Made by a program: the position numbers and the translations under genes
Notes under the pieces: model-generated
What the model was told of the DNA's origin: nothing
The model's database searches: none
What the model saw: the letters and a program-made list of their open reading frames with translations, nothing else
Shown here: positions 42,957 through 51,022 of the stretch, one piece after another
Layout of the letters: the number at the start of each line of letters is the position of its first letter
Numbering within the stretch: position 1 is the stretch's first letter
NCBI GenBank assembly: GCA_900551915.1
Contig: URXT01000002.1
Coordinates: 1-64,000 of the forward strand
Source of the DNA: an uncultured bacterium
Lineage (GTDB): Bacteria > Cyanobacteriota > Vampirovibrionia > Gastranaerophilales > Gastranaerophilaceae
Direction of reading: 5' to 3'
DNA: 64,000 nt

Positions 42957-42985
42957 AAAAAAGTCCCTTATAAAAGGGACTTTTT
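42957..42985 (-). terminator. Rho-independent terminator of rpsP
   Basis: AAAAGTCCC / GGGACTTTTT, with a T-run on the minus strand. Confidence 0.85.
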
Positions 42986-43006
42986 AGCTTTTGTTTTAAA
43001 AAATTA

Positions 43007-43378
43007 CTACGCTTGAGCTGCTTCTTCAGCAGGAGCTTCTGCCGCAGCGGCTTCAGCTTCAGCCTTTGCTTTAGCTTCTGCTTCGGCTTTAGCCTGAGCT
43101 TTTTTAGAAAGTTTAACTGTTTCTTTTTTAACGTAATTCAAAGTACCGTCTTCGTTGCAGTTTTTAATTAAGTAAGCAACGGTTTCAGTCGGTTGTGCGC
43201 CTTTTTTAATCCAGTCAAGAGCCGCAGCTTTGTCTAATTTCATAACTTTAGTTTTCGGATTGTAGTGGCCGAGTTCCTGAACAGGTCTGCCTTCACGTTT
43301 TGTTGTTGAGTTGATTACGATAATTCTGTATGAAGGGTTTTTCTTAGCACCCAATCTTTTTAATCTGATTTTTAACAT
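43007..43378 (-). CDS. rpsP: 30S ribosomal protein bS16 with a long Ala/Glu tail
   Basis: The N-terminal 80 residues are a normal S16 (MLKIRLKRLGAKKNPSYRIIV, then GHYNPKT). From about residue 88 a tail of KAKAEAEAKAKAEAEAAAAEAPAEE units follows, longer than in E. coli. The tail is low-complexity and likely helical or disordered. A promoter at 43531-43560 gives an about 145-base leader. Confidence 0.95.
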   Translation of the reverse strand: MLKIRLKRLGAKKNPSYRIIVINSTTKREGRPVQELGHYNPKTKVMKLDKAAALDWIKKGAQPTETVAYLIKNCNEDGTLNYVKKETVKLSKKAQAKAEAEAKAKAEAEAAAAEAPAEEAAQA

Positions 43379-43530
43379 TTGTTTTTTTCCTTCTTAATTT
43401 TGATTTTACATTAAGCGCTTTGCTTTTTGTTTGTGACAGCGCCTTTATTTCGAAACTCTCAAACACTGCAGCCGCGCCGTATTTGAAAATCTCTTGAACA
43501 AGGCTAAGAGGAATTGCCCGTTCCGATTTA

Positions 43531-43560
43531 ATTATAACCATAAAGTTAATGTATAATCAA
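43531..43560 (-). promoter_or_regulatory. Promoter of rpsP
   Basis: On the minus strand TTGATT (43560-43555), 18 bases, TATAAT (43536-43531). About 145 bases of leader lie before rpsP. Confidence 0.6.
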
Positions 43561-43618
43561 GGGTTTGGTTAAAAAAGATTACGCAATTTTGATGGTGATG
43601 CCAGGTCTTGTAAATTAA

Positions 43619-43646
43619 TTGTAATTTTTCGGAATTGCATTATAAT
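43619..43646 (+). promoter_or_regulatory. Promoter immediately before fliI
   Basis: TTGTAA, 16 bases, TATAAT. The -10 box ends 6 bases before ATG 43653, so the transcript would have almost no leader. Confidence 0.55.
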
Positions 43647-43652
43647 ATTTGT

Positions 43653-44999
43653 ATGCAAAACTTGGATGACAGCAGACTTCTTGATTTGAAAAGCAGGGTT
43701 AAACAGAAACTCTCGGAAACAACCCTTTTTAAGTTTAAAGGTACGGTTTCAAAGCTTTTGGGGCTTACGGTTGAGGTTAAACTTCCCGGACTTAAAATAG
43801 GTGATTTGTGTTATATAGAAACTGATTCGGGGGAAAAGAAACCGGCGGAGGTTGTTGCCTTCAAGGGTGAAGCCGCTCAACTTTTGTTACTTTTGGACGG
43901 AAACGGTATTGGTCAGGGAAGTTTGGTTACGTCAATGGGAAAGCCGATTATTATTCCGGTGGGAGATTTCCTTCTCGGGCGTCTGATTAACCCTATGGGT
44001 GAGCCGATTGACGGAAAACCTCTTGATATTACCGGAGCAACATGGCGTCCGATTGAAGGGCCGCCTCCGGGACCTTTTGAAAGACCAATTATTACAGAGA
44101 TTTTCTCAACAGGTGTCAGAGCGATTGACAGTTGTATGACAATGGGCTGCGGTCAGCGTCTCGGTCTTTTTGCCGGTTCCGGCGTTGGGAAAAGTACGCT
44201 TCTGGGTATGATTGCGCGAAATTCCGACGCTGATGTGAACGTTGTTGCACTAATCGGCGAACGCGGAAGAGAAGTTAAAGAGTTTGTCGAAGACGCTTTG
44301 GGCGAAGAAGGTATGAAAAAATCGGTTTTGGTTTGCTCAACAGGCGACCAGCCGCCTCTTATCAGGCAGAAAGCGCTTCAGGCAGCAACTGCGGTTTGTG
44401 AATATTTCAGAGATCAGGGCAAAAAAGTTTTCTTAATGACAGATACTGTCACGAGGTGCGCAATGGCCGGACGTGAAGTGGGTTTGTCAATCGGCGAGCC
44501 GCCGACAATGAAAGGTTATCCGCCGTCAATTTTTTCATGGCTTCAAAAGGTTTTGGAGCGTGCCGGAAATAGTCCGAAAGGGTCAATCACAGCGCTTTAT
44601 ACGGTTTTGATGGAAGGCGATGACATTTCAGACCCGATTGTTGACATTGTGCGCGGGATTGTTGACGGACACATCTTTTTGTCAAGAAAAGTTGCGGAGA
44701 TGAACCATTATCCTGCGATTGATGTTTTGGGAAGTATTTCAAGGCTTATGTCGTCGATTGCGACCCCTGAACATAAGGCAGCGGCCGGAAAAATGCGTGC
44801 TATAATGGCTCTTTATCGTGAAAACAAGGACTTGATTGATGTTGGGATGTATCAGCCGGGCTCAAATCCAAAACTGGATATTGCAATTGAGATGATGCCG
44901 AAAATTAATGCATTTTTACAGCAGAGAACCTCCGATATTGTAAGCATGGACACAACAATCAGCACACTTGTTGATATGATGAAAGATGTTGAGATTTAG
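43653..44999 (+). CDS. fliI: FliI/YscN-type export ATPase, orphan
   Basis: The 448-residue protein has Walker A GSGVGKSTL near residue 174 and Walker B VFLMTDTVTR near 261, and the F1-like ring-ATPase body. In this family the enzyme powers flagellar or type III export of substrates. No flagellar or type III structural gene adjoins. ATG 43653 is chosen by homology; no ribosome site is visible, and the promoter nearly touches it. It overlaps the convergent 44996 gene by 4 bases. Confidence 0.88.
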   Translation: MQNLDDSRLLDLKSRVKQKLSETTLFKFKGTVSKLLGLTVEVKLPGLKIGDLCYIETDSGEKKPAEVVAFKGEAAQLLLLLDGNGIGQGSLVTSMGKPIIIPVGDFLLGRLINPMGEPIDGKPLDITGATWRPIEGPPPGPFERPIITEIFSTGVRAIDSCMTMGCGQRLGLFAGSGVGKSTLLGMIARNSDADVNVVALIGERGREVKEFVEDALGEEGMKKSVLVCSTGDQPPLIRQKALQAATAVCEYFRDQGKKVFLMTDTVTRCAMAGREVGLSIGEPPTMKGYPPSIFSWLQKVLERAGNSPKGSITALYTVLMEGDDISDPIVDIVRGIVDGHIFLSRKVAEMNHYPAIDVLGSISRLMSSIATPEHKAAAGKMRAIMALYRENKDLIDVGMYQPGSNPKLDIAIEMMPKINAFLQQRTSDIVSMDTTISTLVDMMKDVEI

Positions 45000-45241
45000 G
45001 GAGTCAGGTTAAGGTTATTTAAGGAAGCTTTAAGTTTTCTTGCGACAATATTTGCAGATATGGTTTTGTCATAGAGAGTTTGGCTTATGGAGTTAATGTC
45101 CTGCGGAGTAATTTCATAGTCTGCGGCGACGAAAGTTTTATTTGATAGAAGTTTGATATGCGATAGTAAATCCTGGAGTTTGTAATCAAGTTCAGCAATC
45201 AAATCTTCATAATGCCCGAACGGCGCGTCTTTTGCATCCAT
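44996..45241 (-). CDS. Small acidic hypothetical protein opposite fliI
   Basis: The 81-residue helical protein begins MDAKDAPFGHYEDLIAELDY, then has ITPQDINSISQTLYDK. GGGAGG lies 7 bases before ATG 45241. It has no membrane segment. No family recognised. Confidence 0.6.
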   Translation of the reverse strand: MDAKDAPFGHYEDLIAELDYKLQDLLSHIKLLSNKTFVAADYEITPQDINSISQTLYDKTISANIVARKLKASLNNLNLTP

Positions 45242-45353
45242 TAAATATCCTCCCAATTGTGAATAAATATTTCGATAATCACAGTCTACAACGTTTTTAT
45301 CAAATTGTCAAACGATAAAAGCCAATTGGAATAAACATGCGTATAATGTTGGC

Positions 45354-45557
45354 ATGATAATTGTTAATTTGTTTAAAGTTAGGTGGAATAAAAGATATAC
45401 AGGTAAAGAACTGGCTAAATTTTCAGGATTAAGCACAACAACTATAACTAAATTATTAAAAGGTGAACATGTTGACATGAAGCTTAGCACATTGGAAAAG
45501 ATTGCAAAATTTTTGGGCTGTAGCGTTATAGACTTACTTGAAGATGTTCCAGACTAA
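45354..45557 (+). CDS. Small XRE-like HTH regulator, first of a tandem pair
   Basis: The 67-residue HTH protein contains YTGKELAKFSGLSTTTITKL, then GEHVDMKLSTLEKIAKFLGC, ending LLEDVPD. It is about 70 percent similar to its neighbour at 45563, with only 5 bases between them. It resembles short HTH_26-type regulators. It lies just upstream of the duplicated peptide loci, whose antisense promoters start immediately after the second gene, so it may regulate them. Confidence 0.82.
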   Translation: MIIVNLFKVRWNKRYTGKELAKFSGLSTTTITKLLKGEHVDMKLSTLEKIAKFLGCSVIDLLEDVPD

Positions 45558-45562
45558 AACAT

Positions 45563-45766
45563 ATGGTAATTATCAATATTTACAATGTCAAATGGAAACG
45601 GCGTTATACAAGGAAAGAACTTTCGGAATTAACCGGTATCAGTCCTGCAACACTCACAAAGCTTACAAAAGGTGAGCATGTAGATGTCAAAATCAGCACG
45701 CTGGAAAAACTTGCGAAATTCTTCGACTGCCGCGTCGTTGACCTTATCGAAGAAGTTCCTGATTAA
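45563..45766 (+). CDS. Small XRE-like HTH regulator, second of a tandem pair
   Basis: The 67-residue paralogue of the previous protein (YTRKELSELTGISPATLTKL, then GEHVDVKISTLEKLAKFFDC, ending LIEEVPD). The recognition helix differs at several positions, so the two may bind different operators. The antisense promoter at 45771 begins 4 bases after its stop. Confidence 0.82.
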   Translation: MVIINIYNVKWKRRYTRKELSELTGISPATLTKLTKGEHVDVKISTLEKLAKFFDCRVVDLIEEVPD

Positions 45767-45770
45767 TGGG

Positions 45771-45798
45771 TTGAAAATTTGTAAAAGTGCGTTATAAT
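45771..45798 (+). promoter_or_regulatory. Antisense promoter of peptide locus 2
   Basis: TTGAAA, 16 bases, TATAAT; start near 45805 reading against the peptide gene. Confidence 0.6.
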
Positions 45799-45804
45799 AA
45801 AGAA

Positions 45805-45916
45805 AAGGGCGTGCGGATTGCGCTCCGCACTATCAAGCCCCTTATTTTGTTAGTTTAAGCGTTATGATTATCAAAAAGATAAGCCATAGCGCTTTTTCAG
45901 TAATACTGAAATCCAA
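45805..45916 (+). ncRNA. Putative antisense RNA to peptide locus 2
   Basis: It would begin AGAAAAGGGCGTGCGG and include the hairpin GTGCGG / CCGCAC. The 3' end is not visible; the right coordinate is a guess. Confidence 0.35.
45842..45916 (-). CDS. Hydrophobic micropeptide, type I toxin candidate (locus 2)
   Basis: A 24-residue peptide, MDFSITEKALWLIFLIIITL then KLTK, from TTG 45916. GAAAGGAGGTG is a near-ideal ribosome site 8 bases before the start. The core ITEKALWLI-LIIITL is shared with the 30644 peptide. An opposing sigma-70 promoter covers its 3' side. A one-helix membrane peptide under antisense control is the pattern of type I toxins. Confidence 0.6.
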   Translation of the reverse strand: MDFSITEKALWLIFLIIITLKLTK

Positions 45917-46099
45917 AATTATCACCTCCTTTCATGGTAAACAAAATTTAAAGTTCGTGCCACGAAGTAAGATGTAGTGTCGGGGCTTGCCCTCAAAATC
46001 TATGATACCAACTATAACGTAAGATACATCATATGTTTATTGGATTTATTATTAATGAACTAACTTGATAAACTCGAAATGTCGAATTCTATTAAAGGC

Positions 46100-46127
46100 T
46101 TGAAAATTTGCAAAAATGCGTTATAAT
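46100..46127 (+). promoter_or_regulatory. Antisense promoter of peptide locus 3
   Basis: TTGAAA, 16 bases, TATAAT; the same spacing and flanks as at 45771-45798. Confidence 0.6.
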
Positions 46128-46176
46128 AAAAGAAAGGGCGGGACAAGTTCCAGCTTGCCCCATTAAAAGCCCCCTT

Positions 46177-46244
46177 TTAGTTGTTTTTGAGAACTAGCAG
46201 TATCAGTAAGATTATTGCTAGTTCTTCTGTATTAACAACAACAT
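46177..46244 (-). pseudogene. Degenerate third copy of the hydrophobic micropeptide
   Basis: GGAGG and ATG 46244 are intact, but that ATG reads only MLLLIQKN. The hydrophobic frame (TEELAIILLILLVLKNN) has no start near the ribosome site, off by one or two bases. The copy looks frameshifted; a non-standard start cannot be excluded. Confidence 0.5.
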
Positions 46245-46472
46245 TATCACCTCCTTTCCGGTTAACAAATTTCAAGTCCGTGCCGCAAAGTAAGATGAAT
46301 ATTTCAGGGCTTGCCCTTTTAGAATAACTTAATCCTAATATAATTAATTTGTTTTTTAATCCTTCATCTTGCGGATTTATTATTAATAAATCCTGCTGCA
46401 GAACAAGGTTTATTGCCAAATCTATACTTTTATTTCTTTTGTGGTAAGATATTCGCGGAAGGAAATGAAATT

Positions 46473-47273
46473 ATGAATTTACCGCAAAACTTTGTTCCAG
46501 CAATGCTTATGACCCTGTTTGCAGGTTTGACCACCGCAATAGGCGGCGCTATTGCATTTATGGTGAAAAAAGATAACTTGAAAGCTCTTTCTGTAGGTCT
46601 TGGCTTTTCGGCAGGCGTTATGATATTTTTGTCATTTACTGATATAATTCCTGAGGCTGGAGAAATGCTTTCCGTAAACTTTCCAAATACACATGAATGG
46701 CTGGTATTTTTCGGATTTATCGCGGGTATTGTTGTTGCAATCCTGATTGACTATTTCCTGCCGGACCATGTTGACCCTGATGAACTTGCAGATCCGGAGG
46801 CGCCGTGTACTCACCATCACAAAATTAAGCGTGCCGGGCTTTTGACTGCAATTGCTATCTGTGTTCACAACTTTCCGGAAGGAATGGCAACATTTTTGAC
46901 TACAACGCAAAATTTGACTCTTGGAATTTCTGTCGGGCTTGCAATTGCAATCCATAACATTCCTGAAGGAATTGCGGTTGCGCTTCCGATTTATCATGTC
47001 ACAGGGAAAAAACGATATGCGATGCTTTATGCATCCTTGTCAGGGATTACCGAACCAATAGGGGCGCTAATAGGTATGGTTTTGTTCTCGCTGTTTTTGC
47101 CGCAAATTCTTGTAGGAATTCTTCTGGCTGCGGTTGCTGGGATTATGATTTACCTTTCGTTTGACACTTTGCTTCCACTCTCAAGAGAGTACGGAAACTG
47201 GCACCTTTCAATGATTGGAATTGTAACCGGAATTCTTTTTATTTGGACAAGTTTAATTTTATTAGGGCATTGA
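46473..47273 (+). CDS. zupT: ZIP-family metal transporter (ZupT-like)
   Basis: The 266-residue protein has eight predicted helices. The metal-binding HNFPEG (about 136) and HNIPEG (about 170) motifs lie in helices IV and V, and a His-rich loop CTHHHK lies near 116. It should import zinc or iron. ATG 46473 is chosen because GGAAGGAAATGAAAT precedes it. It bounds the phage block on the left. Confidence 0.9.
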   Translation: MNLPQNFVPAMLMTLFAGLTTAIGGAIAFMVKKDNLKALSVGLGFSAGVMIFLSFTDIIPEAGEMLSVNFPNTHEWLVFFGFIAGIVVAILIDYFLPDHVDPDELADPEAPCTHHHKIKRAGLLTAIAICVHNFPEGMATFLTTTQNLTLGISVGLAIAIHNIPEGIAVALPIYHVTGKKRYAMLYASLSGITEPIGALIGMVLFSLFLPQILVGILLAAVAGIMIYLSFDTLLPLSREYGNWHLSMIGIVTGILFIWTSLILLGH

Positions 47274-47781
47274 TAAATAATTACTTATATAAAAAAGCGG
47301 TAAGGGTTTGTAAGGAGTTCTTACCGCTTTTAGTTTATTCAGGCTTTTCTGGTATTTTTGTAAGTAAAAATACGGACGTAATTTCCTTTACGTGGAATTG
47401 CGGACTTTTATTTTTTTGCAAATAGTTTATACTCATAAATGTAGACAGGTTGAACAAAACAGAAGGGAAGAATCGTTCAGCTGTTTGGGAGAAATAATGG
47501 GATATAATCATTGCCGTGTGGCTTTATGTAAGACACTGAGCGGTCCAATTCTCTGTACCTTGAAAACCGGATTGTACATAAAAATAAAACTTTTTATACA
47601 AAACCTAAAATCCACCTCTGCCGATAAATGCTATCTTATATCGGAGATATTCTTAAATTATCTTACTCTTTCGGGAGGATGGACTTCCTCCCGGTTTCTT
47701 TAGCCGGAGATATTCTTAAGAAGGCTGGATTTGTATAAGTTAAGATTGAGTTATAACTTGAATAATTAAGGAATTAAGTTA
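47274..47781. other. Long leader / boundary region of the phage-like block
   Basis: No gene is seen in about 500 bases. A 15-bp direct repeat CGGAGATATTCTTAA at 47642-47656 and 47705-47719 brackets a terminator hairpin. ACCTTGAAAACCGG lies near 47565. It may be an attenuated leader of the phage operon; no attachment-site pair was found at the right end. Confidence 0.4.
47672..47701 (+). terminator. Rho-independent terminator or attenuator before the phage-like block
   Basis: CGGGAGGA / TCCTCCCG, loop TGGACT, then GGTTTCTTT. Confidence 0.8.
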
Positions 47782-47997
47782 ATGACTTTATTATCGCCAA
47801 AGGAAGTGAAAGTTTTGACTTTGGTTGCAGAAGGTTATACTGACAAAGAAGTTGGTAAAGAGTTAAAACTTTCAGAACGCACTGTTCAGACTTATTTAGG
47901 TAGAATATTACAAAAACTCAGTGCGAGAAACAGGGTTAATGCAGCAGTTTTATTTTTCATGCAATATCCGGAAAAATACGGACAAAGTATAAAATAA
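47782..47997 (+). CDS. LuxR/GerE-type helix-turn-helix protein
   Basis: A 71-residue GerE domain alone (LSPKEVKVLTLVAEGYTDKE, then LSERTVQTYLGRILQKL). No receiver or autoinducer domain is present. AAGGAATTAAGTTA precedes ATG. It is the first gene of the phage block and likely its regulator. Confidence 0.8.
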   Translation: MTLLSPKEVKVLTLVAEGYTDKEVGKELKLSERTVQTYLGRILQKLSARNRVNAAVLFFMQYPEKYGQSIK

Positions 47998-48009
47998 ATA
48001 AGGAAAACC

Positions 48010-48507
48010 ATGAAAAGAATCATAATTCACTGGACTGCCGGTGGATATTATCCAACTACGGCAGAAAAAGAAGTTTACCATTTTCTTGTAGATAAAGACG
48101 GGAAAGTTTATAACGGAAAATTTGCACCTGAAAACAACTTAAAATGCGTAAAAGGCTGTTATGCAGCACACACCGGCGGGGGCAATACTGCATCAATTGG
48201 GGTTGCAATATGTGCAATGGCTGGATTTAAGAATAAAAATTCCTGCGGGGCTTATCCTATCAAGCCTATGCAGTTTGAAGCAGCAATGAAGCTTTGTGCT
48301 GACCTGGCCTTAAAATATAAAATTCCGGTAAGTGCTTCAACTGTTATGACGCATTATGAATTCGGTATGAAAAACCCAAACACTTCAAGTGCAGGAAAGA
48401 TTGATATAACTTACCTGCCGCCCTATCCATGGGTTGATAAAAATGATGCGGGAAGCTTTATTCGTTCGAAGATCAAATGGTATATATCAAAAGCGAAAGA
48501 GGTTTAA
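48010..48507 (+). CDS. N-acetylmuramoyl-L-alanine amidase (endolysin-like)
   Basis: The 165-residue Amidase_2-type domain has IIHWTAGGYYPT with the first zinc His, YAAHTGGGNTASIGVAIC with a second, and TVMTHYEF near residue 117. It cuts the amide between N-acetylmuramic acid and the stem peptide. It has no signal peptide, so release would need a holin. No separate wall-binding domain is visible. Confidence 0.85.
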   Translation: MKRIIIHWTAGGYYPTTAEKEVYHFLVDKDGKVYNGKFAPENNLKCVKGCYAAHTGGGNTASIGVAICAMAGFKNKNSCGAYPIKPMQFEAAMKLCADLALKYKIPVSASTVMTHYEFGMKNPNTSSAGKIDITYLPPYPWVDKNDAGSFIRSKIKWYISKAKEV

Positions 48508-48509
48508 TT

Positions 48510-50030
48510 ATGGAAACGGCTTATTACAACTTATCTGGCGGAATTAATCAGGCTCTGACCAAAACGGAACTTGGTATGGATACAAAGAAAATGTACTGGG
48601 CGGACAGCCAGAATATCCAGATTTACAAAAACCGAGGCATTGAAAAGCAGCTTGGAAATACGATTCTTTGTACAATTCCTGAAAACGAAGGAATTACAGG
48701 CATGCATGAAATGATTTATAAAGATGATTCCAAACTTGTCATAACCACAGAGGCCGGCAGCCTTTATATTTTCAAGCCGCAAAACAACCAGCTTATCAAG
48801 CTTGACAAAACGCTTACAGGTAAAAAAACTCACTTTGCCTCTTTTTTAAATGGGGTTTTGTGCATAAGCGAAAGCGACGGTTTATTTTATATAAAAAACA
48901 ATGCCGACTTTGATATTGTGGAATGTGAATTGAAGGATGCTTCGAACGAAAGAGTTAAGGGTGAAGTTTTGACTGTTTACAGAAGCCGGGTATGGGTTGC
49001 AAGCGGTTCTACAATTTATTATTCAGCTCTTGGCTCTTATACAGACTTTACAACAGAAGACGATGCAGGTTATATAAGCGATTTCCATACAGACACCTCT
49101 GAGATTACAGCTTTGAAAGCTTACAAGGATTATCTTGCAATTTACAAAAAGGATATGGTTTATCTTTTAACCGGCATAAGTCCCTCTGATTTTGCAATCG
49201 TGCCGTTTGCCGACAGAGGAACCACCGCGCCCGGAAGTGTTGTGAATGTTGATAATAAACAATATTTTTTAACCTCCGGAATTTATGCGCTCGAGCAGGT
49301 CGGTGAATTAAACCAAATTCAGCTTGGTTCTGAAATTTCCCAAAAAATAAAGCCTGAATTTGAGAATTTTAACAAAAAGTCTCTTTCAAATTCTATTTGC
49401 GTGCACTATGCAGACAAAAACCAGATATGGTTTTTTATTCCGTATAACTCTGACGATTATTACCATACAATCTGGATTAATGATTATGTTAACAAAGCCT
49501 GGTATAAAAGGGTTGTTCCGCAAGATGTTACAGCGGCTTGTTTGTTTGAAGATTACGTGGTAACAGGCGATGCGTCAGGAAATATTTATCGTGAGGATTA
49601 CGGAAATTCTTTTGCCGGTGAACCGATAAAATTTATGTGGAAATCTCCCTTTTTAGCAATCGGTTCTGCGCATCACAGAAAAGTTATTGATGAATTTTAT
49701 TTTGTTCTGGATGATGCAAGCGATAATAAATTCGATTTCTCTGTTTACAAGGATTATGACGGCCAGTATGCTGATGACCCTGAAAAAATTTATTCCTCAC
49801 ACTTTGAACATTTAATTTGGGCTGATGATTCAACTTCAGATGACCTGCCGTGCCACTGGACACCTGATGATGCAGAAATTCCGGTCTGGCCGGTTAACAA
49901 AGACGTTCTGGAAAAAGCCGAAATTTCAGAAGCAAATTATGCAATTCAATTGTGTGTTGAAGGCTCAGGAGTAAATGAAAATGCGACAATTATCGGTCTT
50001 CAATTCAGAGAAATTTATAACGACGACTAG
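48510..50030 (+). CDS. Podovirus tail-stabiliser-like protein (P22 gp10-like)
   Basis: The 506-residue protein begins METAYYNLSGGINQALTKTE, a pattern of tail tube or packaged-DNA stabilisation proteins of short-tailed phages. Many beta-propeller-like segments follow, such as VWVASGSTIYYSALG and LAIYKKDMVYLLTG. It should sit below the portal and close the tail. ATG 48510 follows AGAGGTTTAATT. Confidence 0.6.
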   Translation: METAYYNLSGGINQALTKTELGMDTKKMYWADSQNIQIYKNRGIEKQLGNTILCTIPENEGITGMHEMIYKDDSKLVITTEAGSLYIFKPQNNQLIKLDKTLTGKKTHFASFLNGVLCISESDGLFYIKNNADFDIVECELKDASNERVKGEVLTVYRSRVWVASGSTIYYSALGSYTDFTTEDDAGYISDFHTDTSEITALKAYKDYLAIYKKDMVYLLTGISPSDFAIVPFADRGTTAPGSVVNVDNKQYFLTSGIYALEQVGELNQIQLGSEISQKIKPEFENFNKKSLSNSICVHYADKNQIWFFIPYNSDDYYHTIWINDYVNKAWYKRVVPQDVTAACLFEDYVVTGDASGNIYREDYGNSFAGEPIKFMWKSPFLAIGSAHHRKVIDEFYFVLDDASDNKFDFSVYKDYDGQYADDPEKIYSSHFEHLIWADDSTSDDLPCHWTPDDAEIPVWPVNKDVLEKAEISEANYAIQLCVEGSGVNENATIIGLQFREIYNDD

Positions 50031-50087
50031 CACCACTCATATTCATAACCAGTATTTACACTATTAAGCACGAAAGGAAACTTGAAA

Positions 50088-50948
50088 ATGTCACAAAACA
50101 CAAATTCTTACTCTGCATTTATTCCGGAGATTTGGAGTGCAAAACTGAACACAATGCTTGAAAAAGACTGTGTAATGCTTCAGTGTGTTAACAGAAACTA
50201 TGAAGGCGAAATTAAAAATCAGGGCGATAAAGTAAAAATTATCACTCCTGCCGCAGTTGAAATCTCCACTTTGGATACAAATTCAATCACATATAAAGAA
50301 TTGACTCCGACATCAATGGATTTAGTGATTGACCAGAAAAAATTCTTTGCTTTTAAAATTAATGACGTTGCACAGGTGCAGTCAAATGCCGATATTATGG
50401 AAGCTCACCTTACAAACGCTAAAAATGCTATTGAAGAAGTTCAGGATGCATATCTGCTTTCAATGCATGCAAATGTAGACGAAAACAATATTGTAGGTTC
50501 AGATTCTTCTCCTATTGCATTAAGCAAATCAACAATCTACGAACAGTTCGTAAAACTTGCAATGAAATTGAAAGATGCAAACGCTGTTAAAGCCGGCAAA
50601 CGTCCTTGGGTTGTAATCAATCCGCTTGTTGAATCTTACCTGCTTCAAAGTACAGAATTCATTGGCGCAAACAATGTTGCTGACGAAACTTTAAGAGAAG
50701 GCGCAATCGGAAGAATTGCCGGCATGGACGTTTTAGTAAGTACAAACTTAACAGCGGTTTCAAATAAATACTATATTTTAGCTGGTACAAACGATGCAAT
50801 TACCTTTGCTTCACAGCTTTCAAAAATCGAAAGCTTAAGAGACAAAGACAGCTTCTCTGATTTAGTAAGAGGTCTTTACCTTTATGGCGCAAAAACAGTT
50901 CAACCGAAAGCTTTGGCTAAAATGGTTGCTACTGTCAGTGCATCTTAA
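50088..50948 (+). CDS. Major capsid protein (P22-coat-like)
   Basis: The 286-residue protein begins with NSYSAFIPEIWSAKL. Its middle, KAGKRPWVVINPLVESYLL, and end, DSFSDLVRGLYLYGAKTVQPK, are typical of HK97-fold coat proteins annotated as P22 coat protein gene 5. AAGGAAACTTGAAA precedes ATG 50088. There is no maturation protease gene nearby, as expected for P22-type phages. Confidence 0.8.
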   Translation: MSQNTNSYSAFIPEIWSAKLNTMLEKDCVMLQCVNRNYEGEIKNQGDKVKIITPAAVEISTLDTNSITYKELTPTSMDLVIDQKKFFAFKINDVAQVQSNADIMEAHLTNAKNAIEEVQDAYLLSMHANVDENNIVGSDSSPIALSKSTIYEQFVKLAMKLKDANAVKAGKRPWVVINPLVESYLLQSTEFIGANNVADETLREGAIGRIAGMDVLVSTNLTAVSNKYYILAGTNDAITFASQLSKIESLRDKDSFSDLVRGLYLYGAKTVQPKALAKMVATVSAS

Positions 50949-51022
50949 GCTGCATAAAAAAGTACCCTTAAATCTCTTTATATTTAGGGGTGCTTTCCCC
51001 CACAAAACAAGGAGAATGAAAA

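Larger units (their letters stand above)
45771..46387. repeat. Tandem duplication of a type I toxin-like locus (unit about 329 bp)
   Basis: Unit 1 spans 45771-46056 and unit 2 spans 46100-46387. Both begin with TTGAAAATTTG and a shared GCGTTATAAT promoter, contain a strong reverse ribosome site, GGGCTTGCCC, and GTGCC-(A/G)C-(G/A)AAGTAAGATG, and end with GGATTTATTATTAAT. The offset between matching words is 329-331 bases. Confidence 0.7.

Noticed and set aside
43344..43541. 65-codon minus-strand reading frame before rpsP
   Set aside because: Its ATG falls inside the rpsP promoter spacer, so the mRNA would not contain it.
46177..46419. 80-codon minus-strand reading frame over peptide locus 3
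   Set aside because: It runs through the promoter, leader and ribosome site of the toxin-like locus; only its last 17 codons resemble the micropeptide.
47392..47703. 103-codon reading frame before the phage block
   Set aside because: It crosses a clear terminator hairpin, has no ribosome site and no domain.
47642..47719. 15-bp direct repeat as phage attachment site
   Set aside because: Both copies lie on the left side of the block, 63 bases apart, and no copy is seen near 58.1 kb.
47782..47997. LuxR-type protein as a quorum sensor
   Set aside because: Only the DNA-binding domain is present; no signal-binding domain.
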